Assembly (NCBI GenBank): GCA_001603075.1
Contig: LVBB01000016.1
Location: 224,926-288,925 of the forward strand
Direction of reading: 5' to 3'
Source: Phycisphaerales bacterium Planc_01
GTDB taxonomy: Bacteria > Planctomycetota > Phycisphaerae > Sedimentisphaerales > Anaerobacaceae
Length of the DNA: 64,000 bases
Part shown: piece by piece, positions 25,643-35,594 of the stretch
Numbering within the stretch: the stretch's first letter is position 1
Layout of the letters: each line of letters opens with the position of its first letter
The notes under the pieces: model-generated
The model's input: the letters and a program-made list of their open reading frames with translations, nothing else
Told to the model about the DNA's origin: nothing
Database searches by the model: none
Made by a program: the position numbers and the translations under genes

Positions 25643-27616
25643 ATGAAAATGTTCAAGAACATGAAACTGGCAACGAAGATGGGGGCGGGCTTCGGCTTTC
25701 TGGTCGTGATCTCGGGGATTCTCGGATACGTCGGCTGGAACGGCCTGAGCAACGTGGCAAGGAATGCGGAACTGAACCGCGGGGGCAATGAATGTATCGA
25801 AAGGCTCAATAGCTGTGCCTCGCTCCGCAGGGACTTTGCGCTCCACGGCTTCGACAAGTTCGGCAACAACGAGAAGAATGCGGCCGACATGTGGCACGAG
25901 GCGTACAACGCGCTGATGGCCCGAATGAAGCAGATGGAAGGCGAACAAGGTCTTTCGGCGGCCGACAAGGCTCGCGTCACCGAGGCGATCAACGGGATGC
26001 CCGCCTACCTGACCTCGTTCGAACATCAGAAGGACTCGCGACAGACGAAGGACTCGGCTTTCGCGGTGTGGGCCAAGGTCGGCTGGGATATCACCCAGGA
26101 GGTCGCCAATGTGATCCGGGATGTCATCCAGCCGGCCCGCACGGCCGCGGAGCAGTCCAAGGACGTGGAAGAGATGGCCAAGTGGGCTCGCATCGCGATT
26201 CAGCTCGACGAGACCGTCTTCCAGGAGTTTCTGGTTCTTCGGATCAACGGCGTCTTCCTGGTCGCCACCAACAAGGACGAGCAATGGAATGCCCTGCAAC
26301 AACAGCTTCCCAAGGTCCGAGCGAATGTTGAGGCGTGGGCCAATCTGGTCAAGGGCAACGCACAGCTCGAGGCCGTGGCGAGGAATATCGCCGGCTACGT
26401 GGAGAGCTATGCGCAGGCCGCCCAGCAGTTCTACAGCGGCGTCCTGGCCGGTCGGCAGGCCGATACGGACATGGCGAGCGCCGCCAAGGCCATCGTCGAT
26501 ACGATCGTAGGCTTGCAGACCTCTCTGAAAGACGGCATGGAGACGACGACGGCCCGCACGAACATGCTCATGACCGTCATGGCGGTCTCGGGCATCGTCC
26601 TGGGCATCGTCCTGGCCGTTGTGATCACGATGAGCATCATCAAGCCGATCAAACGGATCATCGACGCACTGACGGCCGGTTCGGAGCAGGTGGCCGCGGC
26701 GTCGGGGCAGGTTTCCGCCGCGTCGCAGTCGCTGGCCGAAGGCGCGACCGAGCAGGCCGCCGGACTCGAAGAAACGTCCTCCAGCCTCGAAGAGATGGCC
26801 TCGATGACCAAGCAGAACGCCGACAACGCCCAACAGGCCAACACGCTGGCCAGCGAGGCCCGCAAGGCGGCCGACACCGGCGCCGAGTCGATGGGACGAA
26901 TGAACGCCGCCATTCGCGAGATTCAGAAGAGTTCCGACGAGACCAGCAAGATCATCAAGGTCATCGATGAGATCGCGTTCCAGACCAACCTGCTGGCGCT
27001 GAACGCCGCCGTCGAGGCCGCTCGGGCCGGTGAGGCCGGCAAAGGCTTCGCCGTGGTCGCCGAAGAGGTCCGCAATCTGGCCATGCGGTCGGCCGAGGCG
27101 GCCAAGAACACCGCCAACATGATCGAGGAGTCCGTCAAGAACGCCAACAACGGCGTGGACATCGCCACGGAAGTCGGCAAGGTCCTCGACGAGATCGTCC
27201 AGAGCGTCGGCAAGACCACGGATCTGGTCAGCGAAATCGCGGCGGCCAGCCAGGAACAGGCCCAGGGCATCGATCAGGTCAACACCGCGATCGCCCAGAT
27301 GGACAAGGTCACCCAGCAGAACGCCGCCAACGCCGAGGAGAGCGCCAGTGCTTCGGAGGAACTCAGCTCGCAGGCCGAATCGATGAACGACATCGTCGGC
27401 GAACTGATCGCCCTGGTCGGGGGCGCCGCCGGAACCCAGACCCCGTCGGCGCAACAGCGCAACACCGGCAACCGCAAACTGTCCCGCACCGATCAGATGT
27501 ACCACAAGATCGCCGGGGCCAAACCCAACAAGACCCATACGCCGTCGGCCAAATCGGTCCGGGAGAAAGCGATTCCTCTTGGCGATGACGACGGATTGGA
27601 CAACTTCAACTCCTGA
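25643..27616 (+). CDS. Methyl-accepting chemotaxis protein with helical sensor domain
   Basis: 657 residues. TM1 at ~12-30, a ~270-residue all-helical extracytoplasmic region (~38-305, consistent with a bimodular helical sensor) and TM2 at ~308-332 with a very short HAMP-like connector. The cytoplasmic methyl-accepting domain has the hairpin tip [20 protein letters not shown] and Glu/Gln-rich methylation helices. The last residues ([13 protein letters not shown]) resemble the tail of the second receptor, possibly a docking tail for a methylation enzyme. ATG 25649 has better ribosome-site spacing than 25643. Its signalling half is almost identical to that of the receptor at 30056. Confidence 0.95.
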   Translation: MKMFKNMKLATKMGAGFGFLVVISGILGYVGWNGLSNVARNAELNRGGNECIERLNSCASLRRDFALHGFDKFGNNEKNAADMWHEAYNALMARMKQMEGEQGLSAADKARVTEAINGMPAYLTSFEHQKDSRQTKDSAFAVWAKVGWDITQEVANVIRDVIQPARTAAEQSKDVEEMAKWARIAIQLDETVFQEFLVLRINGVFLVATNKDEQWNALQQQLPKVRANVEAWANLVKGNAQLEAVARNIAGYVESYAQAAQQFYSGVLAGRQADTDMASAAKAIVDTIVGLQTSLKDGMETTTARTNMLMTVMAVSGIVLGIVLAVVITMSIIKPIKRIIDALTAGSEQVAAASGQVSAASQSLAEGATEQAAGLEETSSSLEEMASMTKQNADNAQQANTLASEARKAADTGAESMGRMNAAIREIQKSSDETSKIIKVIDEIAFQTNLLALNAAVEAARAGEAGKGFAVVAEEVRNLAMRSAEAAKNTANMIEESVKNANNGVDIATEVGKVLDEIVQSVGKTTDLVSEIAAASQEQAQGIDQVNTAIAQMDKVTQQNAANAEESASASEELSSQAESMNDIVGELIALVGGAAGTQTPSAQQRNTGNRKLSRTDQMYHKIAGAKPNKTHTPSAKSVREKAIPLGDDDGLDNFNS

Positions 27617-27635
27617 TGGTATCGCTCGTCCACGA

Positions 27636-27670
27636 GGCGCTTCCGGATGGCCTGTCCGTCCGGAAGCGCC
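27636..27670 (+). terminator. Long GC hairpin after the first receptor gene
   Basis: Perfect 12-pair stem GGCGCTTCCGGA / TCCGGAAGCGCC with an 11-base loop, starting 19 bases after the receptor stop. There is no T tract, so it may stabilise the 3' end or act with Rho rather than terminate alone. Confidence 0.5.
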
Positions 27671-28143
27671 GAATGGGCGACATCCTCATGAACCCTTCGC
27701 ACCGCCAACCCACCTTCGGCGTCAGGCACGATAGAGCGTGCCGAATCGAACGCTCCCCGAAACAGGCCCAGGCTCGCGCGAGCCGTTTATGGGACCTGAA
27801 TCAGACCCGTGTCGGAAAAATTTCGAGCCCACCTGCCCGGGGTCGCGCCCCGCACACCCGCCATCACGACCAGCGGGCCTGCTGCGAGAACAGTACTTAT
27901 CGGACCGCCGATGCCGCCATTGTGGATCGCGCCGTTCGCACCCGGACAATAGGCTCAACTTCGGCGTCATGTACTGCCGAAAACCTGGGACGTCCTGCCG
28001 GCGTGCCTGGGGACATGGGACAGTGGGTTGGCTTAGGCGCCCCGAATCCACAGTTGGCACGTTTGCATTGCATCGTACGTGCAGGAACAGCATAATACCC
28101 GCCTGAGGGACCGGCCCGCAGGCACGTTAAAAGGAGTCCTGTC
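27671..28143. other. Intergenic region between the two chemotaxis cassettes
   Basis: About 470 bp without a supported gene. It holds two tight hairpins (GGCACG-ATAGAG-CGTGCC near 27724-27741 and the palindrome GGCTCGCGCGAGCC near 27771) and TTATCGGAC at 27897-27905. An AAAAGGAG ribosome site for the second cheW lies at its end. Its length suggests that the second cassette has its own promoter. Confidence 0.4.
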
Positions 28144-28659
28144 ATGGCAGCAACTGCGTCGAAAGCTCAGAGTCCCAGTGCCACGGCCCAGCACAAGGAA
28201 GGCAAGTATCTGACCTTCGCGCTGGCCCACGAGGAGTACGGACTGGAGATCCTCAAGGTCCGTGAGATCATCGGCTACATCGACGTGACCGCCGTCCCGC
28301 AGACGCCGCACTACGTCAAGGGCGTGATCAATCTGCGCGGGCAGGTGATCCCGGTCGTCGATCTGCGTGCCAAGTTCGGCATGGAGACCACCGATGTGAC
28401 GGAGGAGACCTGTATTATCGTCGTCGAAATCGCCCATGCCGACCGCAAGTTCAGCACGGGCATCGTCGTGGACCGCGTCCAGGAAGTGCTCGACATCCCC
28501 GGCCAGAGCATCGAAGAGGCCCCGCAATTCGACTCGTCGGTCGACACCAGCTTTATCCTCGGGATGGGCAAGGTCGGCGACGCCGTCAAGATCCTCCTCG
28601 ATATCGACAAGGTGCTCGCCGGGGAAAGCCTGGACGGCTTCCGGTCCGAAGGTCTTTAA
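28144..28659 (+). CDS. cheW: Chemotaxis adaptor CheW (second copy)
   Basis: 171 residues with a single CheW domain, containing NLRGQVIPVVDLR and VVDRVQEVLDIPG. It matches the first CheW across the domain, with a longer Ala/Ser/Gln-rich N-terminus. A strong AAGGAG box precedes the ATG. It is followed after 50 bases by a porin gene, then by the second receptor, so adaptor, porin and receptor form one cassette. Confidence 0.96.
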   Translation: MAATASKAQSPSATAQHKEGKYLTFALAHEEYGLEILKVREIIGYIDVTAVPQTPHYVKGVINLRGQVIPVVDLRAKFGMETTDVTEETCIIVVEIAHADRKFSTGIVVDRVQEVLDIPGQSIEEAPQFDSSVDTSFILGMGKVGDAVKILLDIDKVLAGESLDGFRSEGL

Positions 28660-28709
28660 CAGCCGCCCGCAGAGGCGTCTACTCCATGAACGATGTGAAA
28701 GGATGTGCA

Positions 28710-29981
28710 ATGAGAACAGGGAAATGGATTTGGGTCTGTTTGACCGTGCTGACGCTGGGACAGGTCTGCGGCGCCGCCGAGGACGGCTCGTCTGTCGATG
28801 ACCGCCTCGCCCAACTGGAGAAGGAAATCGCCGAGCTCAAGCAGGCCTCGGCCCCAGCCTCCGGGCCGACCGCGTCGAGCGACAGCAAGAAGAAGGGACT
28901 CTTTTCGAGCGTGGACGTGCAGTTGTACGGCTACATCAAGGCCGACGCGTCGCGTGACTCGTCCCGCACGACAACCGGAAACTACGTGCTGTACGTGGAC
29001 TCCGAGGCCACTCGGCGAAACGACGCCGAGTTCAATCTGACGGCCGGCGAGTCTCGCCTGGGCTTGAACTTCAGCGGCCCGTCCAGCGAGACGCTGAAGA
29101 CCTCCGGCAAGGTGGAGTTCGACTTCTTCGGCAAGAACGCCGACGAGAACAAGGCCAAGATTCAGATGCGTCACGCCTACATGAATCTCGAATGGCCCGA
29201 GGCGCAGTTCAGCCTTCTGGCCGGCCAGACCTGGGACGTCATCTCGCCGTTGAACCCGAGCACCCTGAACTACAGCGTTCTCTGGGTCGGCGGCAACATC
29301 GGTTATCGTCGTCCTCAGGTGCGTCTGACCAAGGACCTGTCGGTGACGGACAAGGCGAAGGTCAAACTGGAGGGCGCGCTGACCCGGACGATCGGCAGGC
29401 TCGACCTGACGAACTCCGAGACCGGCGAGGATGCCGGCGTGCCCACCCTTCAGGGACGCGTCAGCACCACATTCCCGTTCTTCGGTCCCAAGCCGACCAC
29501 AATCGGCCTGTCCGGACACACCGGCAAAGAAGAGTACGACGTCGACGCCACCGGGCGGAACGTGACTCTCAAGAGCCAGTCGATCAACCTGGACGTGACC
29601 CAACCTGTCTGCAAGTGGATGACGCTCAAGGCAGAGCTGTTCAGCGGCAAGAACCTCGACAGCTATCTCGGCGGGATCAACCAGGGGGTCAACACGACCA
29701 CGCTGCGATCGATCGACAGCGAGGGTGGCTGGATCGCCGCCAGTCTGGGACCGTGGTCCAAGTGGAGCTACAACGTCGGCCTCGGCGTCGACAACGTGGA
29801 CCGCGACGACGTCAACGCCGGGGGTCGCACGCGCAACTCCTGCCTGTTTGGCAACGTCCGCTACGACGTGAACGCCCACGCGCAGATCGGCCTGGAACTG
29901 TCGCGCTGGGACACGAACTACAAGGGGCCGGGGGACGCCAAAGACATGCGCGTCCAGGCGTCGTTCATCTACAAATTCTAA
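28710..29981 (+). CDS. Outer-membrane porin, DcaP-like trimeric type
   Basis: 423 residues. The start was moved to ATG 28710 (AAAGGA box), giving a signal peptide ending near CGAAE. A short N-terminal coiled coil ([16 protein letters not shown], ~30-45) is typical of DcaP-like porins and would sit in the periplasm. The rest is amphipathic beta strands ([38 protein letters not shown]-type strand) ending in Phe (FIYKF), the barrel signature. The porin would admit small, probably anionic, solutes. Encoding it between cheW and a receptor is unusual and suggests that it supplies the ligand. Confidence 0.85.
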   Translation: MRTGKWIWVCLTVLTLGQVCGAAEDGSSVDDRLAQLEKEIAELKQASAPASGPTASSDSKKKGLFSSVDVQLYGYIKADASRDSSRTTTGNYVLYVDSEATRRNDAEFNLTAGESRLGLNFSGPSSETLKTSGKVEFDFFGKNADENKAKIQMRHAYMNLEWPEAQFSLLAGQTWDVISPLNPSTLNYSVLWVGGNIGYRRPQVRLTKDLSVTDKAKVKLEGALTRTIGRLDLTNSETGEDAGVPTLQGRVSTTFPFFGPKPTTIGLSGHTGKEEYDVDATGRNVTLKSQSINLDVTQPVCKWMTLKAELFSGKNLDSYLGGINQGVNTTTLRSIDSEGGWIAASLGPWSKWSYNVGLGVDNVDRDDVNAGGRTRNSCLFGNVRYDVNAHAQIGLELSRWDTNYKGPGDAKDMRVQASFIYKF

Positions 29982-30055
29982 CGGTCTCCAGGGCGGGAGA
30001 CACGATCCTGACGGAGCGCGGTTCGTTTCACTGCCATCAAGTGAAGGGGTGTACC

Positions 30056-32209
30056 ATGCTGAAGAATGTCAAGCTGCAAACGAAGTTGCTGACGCTCGGC
30101 ATCACCATGACCGTCATTCCGCTGCTGGTCGTCTCGACGGTGGTCTTCATCCAGAACAAGCGGATGGTCAAGGTGGCCGAACAGGGAAACACCGATCTGG
30201 CATATGCCGATCTGGACCACATCGCCATGAACATCTATGGGATGTGCAAGGCCCAGCAGGAGATGTTGCAGAGCAACATCGACTCCTCGTTGAACGTGGC
30301 GCGCGAGGTCCTGCGGAACACGGGCGACGTCCGCCTGGCCGAGGAAACCGTCACATGGGACGCGGTCAATCAGTACACCAGCGCCAGCCAGCGCGTGACA
30401 TTGCCTAAGGTGATGGTCGGCGAGACATGGCTGGGCAAGATCAGCGACATGGCGACAACCGCCCCAGTGGTCGACCAGACCCAGAATCTCGTCCGGGCCA
30501 CGTGCACGGTCTTTCAACGGATGAACGAGGCCGGGGACATGCTGCGCGTCAGCACGAACGTCCAGAAGCTGGACGGCACCCGCGCGATCGGCACTTACAT
30601 TCCGAAGACCCGGCCGGACGGCACGGCCGACCCGGTGGTCGCCAGCGTGCTTCAGGGCCAGACGTATCAAGGCCGTGCGTTCGTGGTCAACAGATGGTAT
30701 ATCACCGCCTATGAACCGATCCGTGACGCCAGTCAGAACATCGTCGGCATGCTGTACGTCGGCGTGCCGCAGGAGAGCGTCGCCTCGCTGCGACAGTCCA
30801 TCATGGCCGTGACCGTCGGCAAGACCGGATACGTCTACGTGCTCGATTCCAAAGGACACTACGTCGTCTCCGAGAAGGGCAAGCGCGACGGCGAGAATAT
30901 CAACGAGGCCAAGGATGCCAATGGGGACCTCTTCATCCAGGAGATCTGCAAGAAGGCGACCGTTCTGAAAGAAGGAGAGGTCGCCGAGCAGCGGTATCCG
31001 TGGAAGAACGCCGGCGACGCCGTGGCCCGGGAGAAGATCGCACGTCTCGTCTACTTCGCGCCGTGGGACTGGGTCATCGGCGTCGGCTCGTATACCGACG
31101 AGTTCTATGAGGCCCGCGATCAGGTCACTGCCATCGGCAATGCGGGAAACCGTATTCTGGCCTCGGTCCTCGCGGCGGCGTTGCTGGCCACGGCGGCGAT
31201 CTGGTATCTGATGGCTCGCGGCCTGGCAGGACGCATCTCCCGCGTGGTCTCCCAGCTTTCCGAGGGCGCTGATCAGGTGGCCTCGGCCTCCGGGCAAGTC
31301 TCCTCGGCCTCCCAATCACTGGCCGAAGGCGCAACCGAGCAGGCGGCCGGACTCCAGGAAACGTCGTCGAGTCTCGAAGAGATGGCCTCGATGACCAAGC
31401 AGAACGCCGCCAATGCGCAGCAGGCCAACTTGCTGTCTTCCGAGGCCCGCAAGTCCGCCGACACCGGCGCCGAATCGATGGCCCGCATGAACGGCGCGAT
31501 CCGCGAGATACAGAAGAGCTCCGACGAGACCAGCAAGATCATCAAGGTCATCGACGAAATCGCCTTCCAGACGAACCTGCTGGCGCTGAACGCCGCCGTC
31601 GAAGCGGCCCGAGCCGGCGAGGCGGGCAAGGGCTTCGCGGTCGTGGCCGAAGAGGTGCGTAACCTTGCGATGCGGTCGGCTGAAGCCGCCAAGAACACCG
31701 CCAACATGATTCAGGAATCCGTCAAGAACGCCAACAACGGCGTGGACATCGCCACGGAAGTCGGCAAGGTCCTTGACGAAATCGTCCAGGGCATCGGCAA
31801 GACCACGGATCTGGTCAGTGAGATCGCCGCCGCCTCGCAGGAGCAGGCCCAGGGCATCGACCAGGTCAACACCGCGATCGCTCAGATGGACAAGGTGACG
31901 CAACAGAACGCTGCAAACGCCGAGGAAAGCGCCAGTGCCTCTGAGCAACTCAGTGCCCAGGCGGAGACGATGAACGATATGGTCAATGAGCTGGCCGCGT
32001 TGGTTGGGGGTGCGGCTCGAGCCACGACCGAACGGGCACGCACGGCCAAGCACGGGCGGGCCCTTCGTCCTTCGGACCAGGTGTATCACCACATCGCCGG
32101 GTCCACCAAACCCAAGAAGGCTCCGGCCCACACAACCAAGCCGAGCCGAACGTCCGCCGAGCGGAGCATCCCGCTCGACGACGATGGGTTCAATCGCTTC
32201 AACGAATAG
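30056..32209 (+). CDS. Methyl-accepting chemotaxis protein with Cache sensor
   Basis: 717 residues from ATG 30056. TM1 at ~12-33, a ~300-residue periplasmic Cache-type region and TM2 at ~370-390. The Cache region has an outer helical part with [12 protein letters not shown]-like text and a second PAS-like part: [16 protein letters not shown], then [13 protein letters not shown]. It resembles fused Cache3-Cache2 receptors that bind small organic ligands. The signalling domain, tip [20 protein letters not shown], is nearly identical to that of the receptor at 25643, and the tail [12 protein letters not shown] is similar. Terminated by a perfect 13-pair hairpin. Confidence 0.95.
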   Translation: MLKNVKLQTKLLTLGITMTVIPLLVVSTVVFIQNKRMVKVAEQGNTDLAYADLDHIAMNIYGMCKAQQEMLQSNIDSSLNVAREVLRNTGDVRLAEETVTWDAVNQYTSASQRVTLPKVMVGETWLGKISDMATTAPVVDQTQNLVRATCTVFQRMNEAGDMLRVSTNVQKLDGTRAIGTYIPKTRPDGTADPVVASVLQGQTYQGRAFVVNRWYITAYEPIRDASQNIVGMLYVGVPQESVASLRQSIMAVTVGKTGYVYVLDSKGHYVVSEKGKRDGENINEAKDANGDLFIQEICKKATVLKEGEVAEQRYPWKNAGDAVAREKIARLVYFAPWDWVIGVGSYTDEFYEARDQVTAIGNAGNRILASVLAAALLATAAIWYLMARGLAGRISRVVSQLSEGADQVASASGQVSSASQSLAEGATEQAAGLQETSSSLEEMASMTKQNAANAQQANLLSSEARKSADTGAESMARMNGAIREIQKSSDETSKIIKVIDEIAFQTNLLALNAAVEAARAGEAGKGFAVVAEEVRNLAMRSAEAAKNTANMIQESVKNANNGVDIATEVGKVLDEIVQGIGKTTDLVSEIAAASQEQAQGIDQVNTAIAQMDKVTQQNAANAEESASASEQLSAQAETMNDMVNELAALVGGAARATTERARTAKHGRALRPSDQVYHHIAGSTKPKKAPAHTTKPSRTSAERSIPLDDDGFNRFNE

Positions 32210-32229
32210 CAGAACGGAACGCTGGGTAT

Positions 32230-32258
32230 CCCAAGTGGGCTCGTCGAGCCCACTTGGG
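32230..32258 (+). terminator. Perfect hairpin after the second receptor gene
   Basis: 13-pair perfect stem CCCAAGTGGGCTC / GAGCCCACTTGGG with a 3-base loop, 20 bases after the stop. No T tract follows. Confidence 0.55.
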
Positions 32259-32357
32259 GCCGGCGATCCAAACCTCCCTCCACACCGTCCCCATCGAAGC
32301 AACAGCGTCCCCCATCGGCCTTGCCATCCGGCCGGCTCACCACGAGACTCCATCCCA

Positions 32358-32399
32358 CCCGACGGCAGTCCGGGAGTGTGTGTGAAGACATCCTCGCAT
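32358..32399 (-). repeat. Copy 1 of an intergenic repeat
   Basis: Shares GTGTGTGTGAAGACATCCT and flanking ACGGCAGT...CGGG with a second intergenic copy at 40897-40946. The orientation is the same in both. Function unknown; it could be a remnant of a small mobile or structured element. Confidence 0.45.
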
Positions 32400-32647
32400 C
32401 TCATCCATGCCGCACGGAGCCGGCTGGACTCGGCCGTCAGCTCTTCGCTTGTCATTCTTGCCTCGCCTATCTCCATGCACGCACGACTCGATTGAACTCT
32501 TCGCCCAAGCATCCCGTGAAACACAGTTGCGCCGGCCCGACTGGGAACGGCGACAATTTTGTCCTGATGAGCTTTTCCGTATTGACAGGATGGGCGGGAC
32601 GGGGTATGGATGATGGCACGCTCTTTGTGAAAGTGCAAAGCTCGGCT

Positions 32648-32830
32648 GCAGGTCCCAGGACGTCGGTCCTGGGATAGTCAAACGGGAACGCGGTGAAAAT
32701 CCGCGACGGTCGCGCCGCTGTGAGCGCCCGCTCCGATGGGAGCATCGGAAATCCATGAGGCCGGTATCCACTGTCCGCTGCATGCGGATGGGAAGGAGCC
32801 TCGCGGTAGGACGCAAGTCAGAAGACCTGC
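32648..32830 (+). promoter_or_regulatory. Cobalamin (B12) riboswitch
   Basis: Closing stem GCAGGTC (32648-32654) pairs with GACCTGC (32824-32830). Inside are the conserved segments ACGGGAACGCGGTGAAAATCC, GTCGCGCCGCTGTGAGCGC, CCACTGTCC and GGGAAGGAG...GACGCAAGTCAGAAGACC, the B12-box core. A long intrinsic terminator follows at 32936, so regulation is probably by transcription attenuation when adenosyl- or related cobalamin binds. The first gene downstream is the secreted protein at 33113. Confidence 0.95.
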
Positions 32831-32935
32831 CTGGAGTCGATCGCACATTGTGGGTGTTCTCGCGATATGGAACGCACGTGTGAAGGCGCAGTCCGGGTCT
32901 GTGGTGTCGATCCGGGACCGTACGCAGTCATCGAA

Positions 32936-32971
32936 CCGTCGTTCCGCTTTGCGGGAACGGCGGTTTTTTTT
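32936..32971 (+). terminator. Intrinsic terminator, expression platform of the B12 riboswitch
   Basis: GC-rich stem of about 12 pairs, CCGTCGTTCCGC against GCGGGAACGGCGG with one bulge, followed by T8. It lies 105 bases after the aptamer and 140 bases before the downstream start codon, as expected for riboswitch-controlled attenuation. Confidence 0.88.
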
Positions 32972-33045
32972 ATGCGCCCTCGCGACAAGGGCCGGCGAAT
33001 GCGAAAGGAGGTTGGGGTGCACCAGAGGTCACCAGTCAACACATG

Positions 33046-33067
33046 TAGGATGGGCTTCAGCCCATGC
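33046..33067. repeat. REP-like palindromic repeat
   Basis: Contains ATGGGCTTCAGCCCAT, a short hairpin preceded by TAGG. Matches two copies at 61675 and 61714. Lies in the untranslated leader between the riboswitch terminator and the ribosome site of the secreted-protein gene. Confidence 0.65.
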
Positions 33068-33112
33068 GGGTTTGCAAGGCCAAAGCAACAGAACGCAAAC
33101 CGGAGGAAACAG

Positions 33113-34675
33113 ATGAAACGTATACAGTTCTTGGGATTGGGCCTGCTGCTGGCGGTCGTCACAGCAGCGGCGGCAGCAGCGCCCGTGGAGGTCGGTACGG
33201 GTGTGAATGAGGCCCGCGTGTATATTGAATGGGCCGATGGTTTCCGCATCGAGTATCTGGTGCGCTTCGGCCTGAGCGAGTCCGAGACGACCACCGGTCT
33301 CGGCCTGCTGGACATCATCGAGTCCGAGACGGACCTCGTTACCATACAAGTCGATTACGGCTGGGGCGTCGCCGTCGACGGGATCGCCTACCAGGACCAC
33401 AACGACGTCGGTTACGGCGGAGGCGACCTGTGGTGGCACTACTGGACCGACGAGGCCCGCAGCCGCGAGGGCTGGATCTCGCCCTGGACCGGGGCCGCCG
33501 ACCGGATCGTCCGGCACGGCGACGCCGACGGCTGGATCTACGGTCACGGCAACGCGCCGAAGCCGATGTGGGAAGCCCCCTTCCTGGCCGGATATCGAGG
33601 GTACGTCTACGATCCCAACGACTTCGCCACGGTCGTGATCGACTACCGGCCCGCCGGCATGATGAGCGACTGGCTCAGCGGCATCGCCTTCGACGACCCG
33701 AACGCGGCCCTCGGGCGGCCCACCGTGGACACGACCGGCGACGACTGGTCGATCCCGCTGGACACCCCCGCTCCGGTCGTGCCGGTCTACCCGGCCTTCC
33801 GACATTTCGAGGTGGCCTTCCTCGGTGAGGGCGGGTCCATCACGCTGGCCTTCAACCACCCCGTCCGCGACGACGAGCACAACCCGTACGGCATCGACTT
33901 CATCGTCTTCGGCAACGCACCGCAGGCGCTGGCCGCCGGACAAAGCTGGAACAACGGCGACCCGACCGAAGTGTTCGTCGGCCCCTCCGGCGGCAGCGAG
34001 CCCGGCATCGTCTCGGTCAGCCAGGACGGCGTGACATGGTACAGCTTCACCAGCGATCCGAACTTCATGGCCGACAACCCCAACTTCATCAAACTGTCGC
34101 CCGACGCTGAAGATGGTCCGTTCTGCGACGGCTTCGCCCCGACGCTGGGCCGCGTATACGATCCGGAAAATGCCGACACGTTCATCGGCGAGGGGAACCG
34201 CTGGTGGGCCGAGCCGACCAATCCCACGCTGCCGCTCGACCCGAGCCTGTCCTTCGAGGCGCTGGCCGGCCGCTCGGTCGCCCGCGTGGCGCAGATCTAC
34301 GGCGATTCGGCCGGCGGGACCGGCTACGACATCGCCCGGCTCGATCTGCCCGTCGATCCCGATACGCAGCGTAAGTGGTTTCGGTACGTGCGCATCGACG
34401 ACGCCCCCGGCAGTGGAGCGCCCGAGATCGACGCCGTCGCCGACGTGAGCTGTCCGGGCGACTATAAGAACCCGGCGCCTCTCGGTGACGTCAACGGCGA
34501 TTGGCGCGTGGACGAAAGCGATGCGGCAATCGTGACCGAGCACCTGGGCGCCGAGATCACAGGTCCGGATGACCCGGCAGCAGCAGCCGACCTCAACGGC
34601 GACGGGATCGTCGACGAGGTCGACCTTGAGATCGTCGTTGAGAACATGGGCACAATCGGCTGGAGACAACGCTGA
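33113..34675 (+). CDS. Secreted dockerin-tailed protein under B12 riboswitch control
   Basis: 520 residues from ATG 33113 (CGGAGGAAAC box) with a signal peptide (~1-22). The N-terminal ~220 residues form a domain rich in Trp, Tyr and Asp (WGVAVDGIAYQDHNDVGYGG). The middle (~225-445) resembles surface-protein domains with GGSITLAFNHPVRDDEHNPY followed by DFIVFGNA and VSQDGVTWY; similar proteins in other phyla lie beside cobalamin uptake genes. The C-terminus has two calcium-loop repeats, DVNGDWRVDESD and DLNGDGIVDEVD, as in type I dockerins. No enzymatic motif was found. The riboswitch argues for a role in capturing corrinoids at the surface or in a B12-saved process; this is inference. Confidence 0.8.
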   Translation: MKRIQFLGLGLLLAVVTAAAAAAPVEVGTGVNEARVYIEWADGFRIEYLVRFGLSESETTTGLGLLDIIESETDLVTIQVDYGWGVAVDGIAYQDHNDVGYGGGDLWWHYWTDEARSREGWISPWTGAADRIVRHGDADGWIYGHGNAPKPMWEAPFLAGYRGYVYDPNDFATVVIDYRPAGMMSDWLSGIAFDDPNAALGRPTVDTTGDDWSIPLDTPAPVVPVYPAFRHFEVAFLGEGGSITLAFNHPVRDDEHNPYGIDFIVFGNAPQALAAGQSWNNGDPTEVFVGPSGGSEPGIVSVSQDGVTWYSFTSDPNFMADNPNFIKLSPDAEDGPFCDGFAPTLGRVYDPENADTFIGEGNRWWAEPTNPTLPLDPSLSFEALAGRSVARVAQIYGDSAGGTGYDIARLDLPVDPDTQRKWFRYVRIDDAPGSGAPEIDAVADVSCPGDYKNPAPLGDVNGDWRVDESDAAIVTEHLGAEITGPDDPAAAADLNGDGIVDEVDLEIVVENMGTIGWRQR

Positions 34676-34780
34676 GATCCTCAGCACAAAACCGAAATGA
34701 AGGCGGAGGCCATGGACCGCAGGCGGGCAGAATTCCTTCCGCCTGCGGCCTCCAGCCTCCGGCCTGTATCGGGTGGGCGT

Positions 34781-35575
34781 ATGCACAGAGACCGACATCG
34801 TGACGCCTTCAGTCTCGTGGAGACGCTGGTGGTCGTCTCCACGACGGCGCTACTGGTCGGTCTCGTGCTGCCCTCGCTCCAGACGGCGCGGCAGCAAGCG
34901 CAGGGGACGGTGTGCCTGAGCCAGCTCCGGCAGATGGCGATCGCCGCCCAGAGCTACAGCAACGTTTACGACGGGCACTACCCGATCGCCTACTACAATC
35001 GCCGTGAGGGCACGGTCCCGTACTTCTACGCGTGGGACTTCACGACCTGGAAGGACTGGTCCGACGCGACGAACCCCAATCGCGTTCAGCCGGGCCTGCT
35101 CTGGATGGGCCAGACCATCGAGAAGATCCAACAGTGTCCGGCCTTCCGCGGCCCCGACAACTCGCTGGCCGATCCCCACACCGGCTACAACTACAACACC
35201 AGCTATATCGGACTCAACGACATCCTGTCTCCGCTGAATTCCGCGCGGACGGACGAGGTACGCCGCCCGTCGCAAACCGTCCTGTTCGGCGACGGCCAAT
35301 GCACCGACGGCGGCGCCAACAAGTACATGCGAGCCCCGTTCTCCCATCCGGGCGACACCCTGCTCCCTGATTCGGCGCGACACGCCGGCGCTCAGGGCTA
35401 CCGCCATCTGGGCCGAACCAACGTCGCCTTCTGCGACGGTCACGCCCGGTCCTGGCGAGCCATTCACACCGAGACCGATCCGGCGGCCAGGCAGATCCTG
35501 GACAGCCACAACGCCACAAGCGACGTTCAGATCGGTTTCCTGTCCGCGAGCAACGACATCTATGATTTGAAATGA
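34781..35575 (+). CDS. Type II pseudopilin-like protein with H-X9-DG motif (DUF1559-like)
   Basis: 264 residues from ATG 34781; ATG 34712 is an alternative with a better ribosome site. The N-terminus DAFSLVETLVVVSTTALLVG is a prepilin-type methylation helix, with Ala in place of the usual Gly before Phe. Near the C-terminus, HLGRTNVAFCDG fits the H-X9-DG signature exactly. This signature is expanded in Planctomycetota and is a good taxonomic pointer. The body has a short processing-type fold with paired aromatic residues. It would be a minor, secreted or membrane-attached pseudopilin. Function unknown. Confidence 0.88.
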   Translation: MHRDRHRDAFSLVETLVVVSTTALLVGLVLPSLQTARQQAQGTVCLSQLRQMAIAAQSYSNVYDGHYPIAYYNRREGTVPYFYAWDFTTWKDWSDATNPNRVQPGLLWMGQTIEKIQQCPAFRGPDNSLADPHTGYNYNTSYIGLNDILSPLNSARTDEVRRPSQTVLFGDGQCTDGGANKYMRAPFSHPGDTLLPDSARHAGAQGYRHLGRTNVAFCDGHARSWRAIHTETDPAARQILDSHNATSDVQIGFLSASNDIYDLK

Positions 35576-35594
35576 CCGGCCCCGCCGGCCTATA

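Noticed and set aside
28050-28080. Possible sigma-54 promoter before the second cheW
   Set aside because: TGGCAC is followed by TTGCA, but the GG to GC distance is 12 instead of 10 bases, so it does not meet the fixed spacing.
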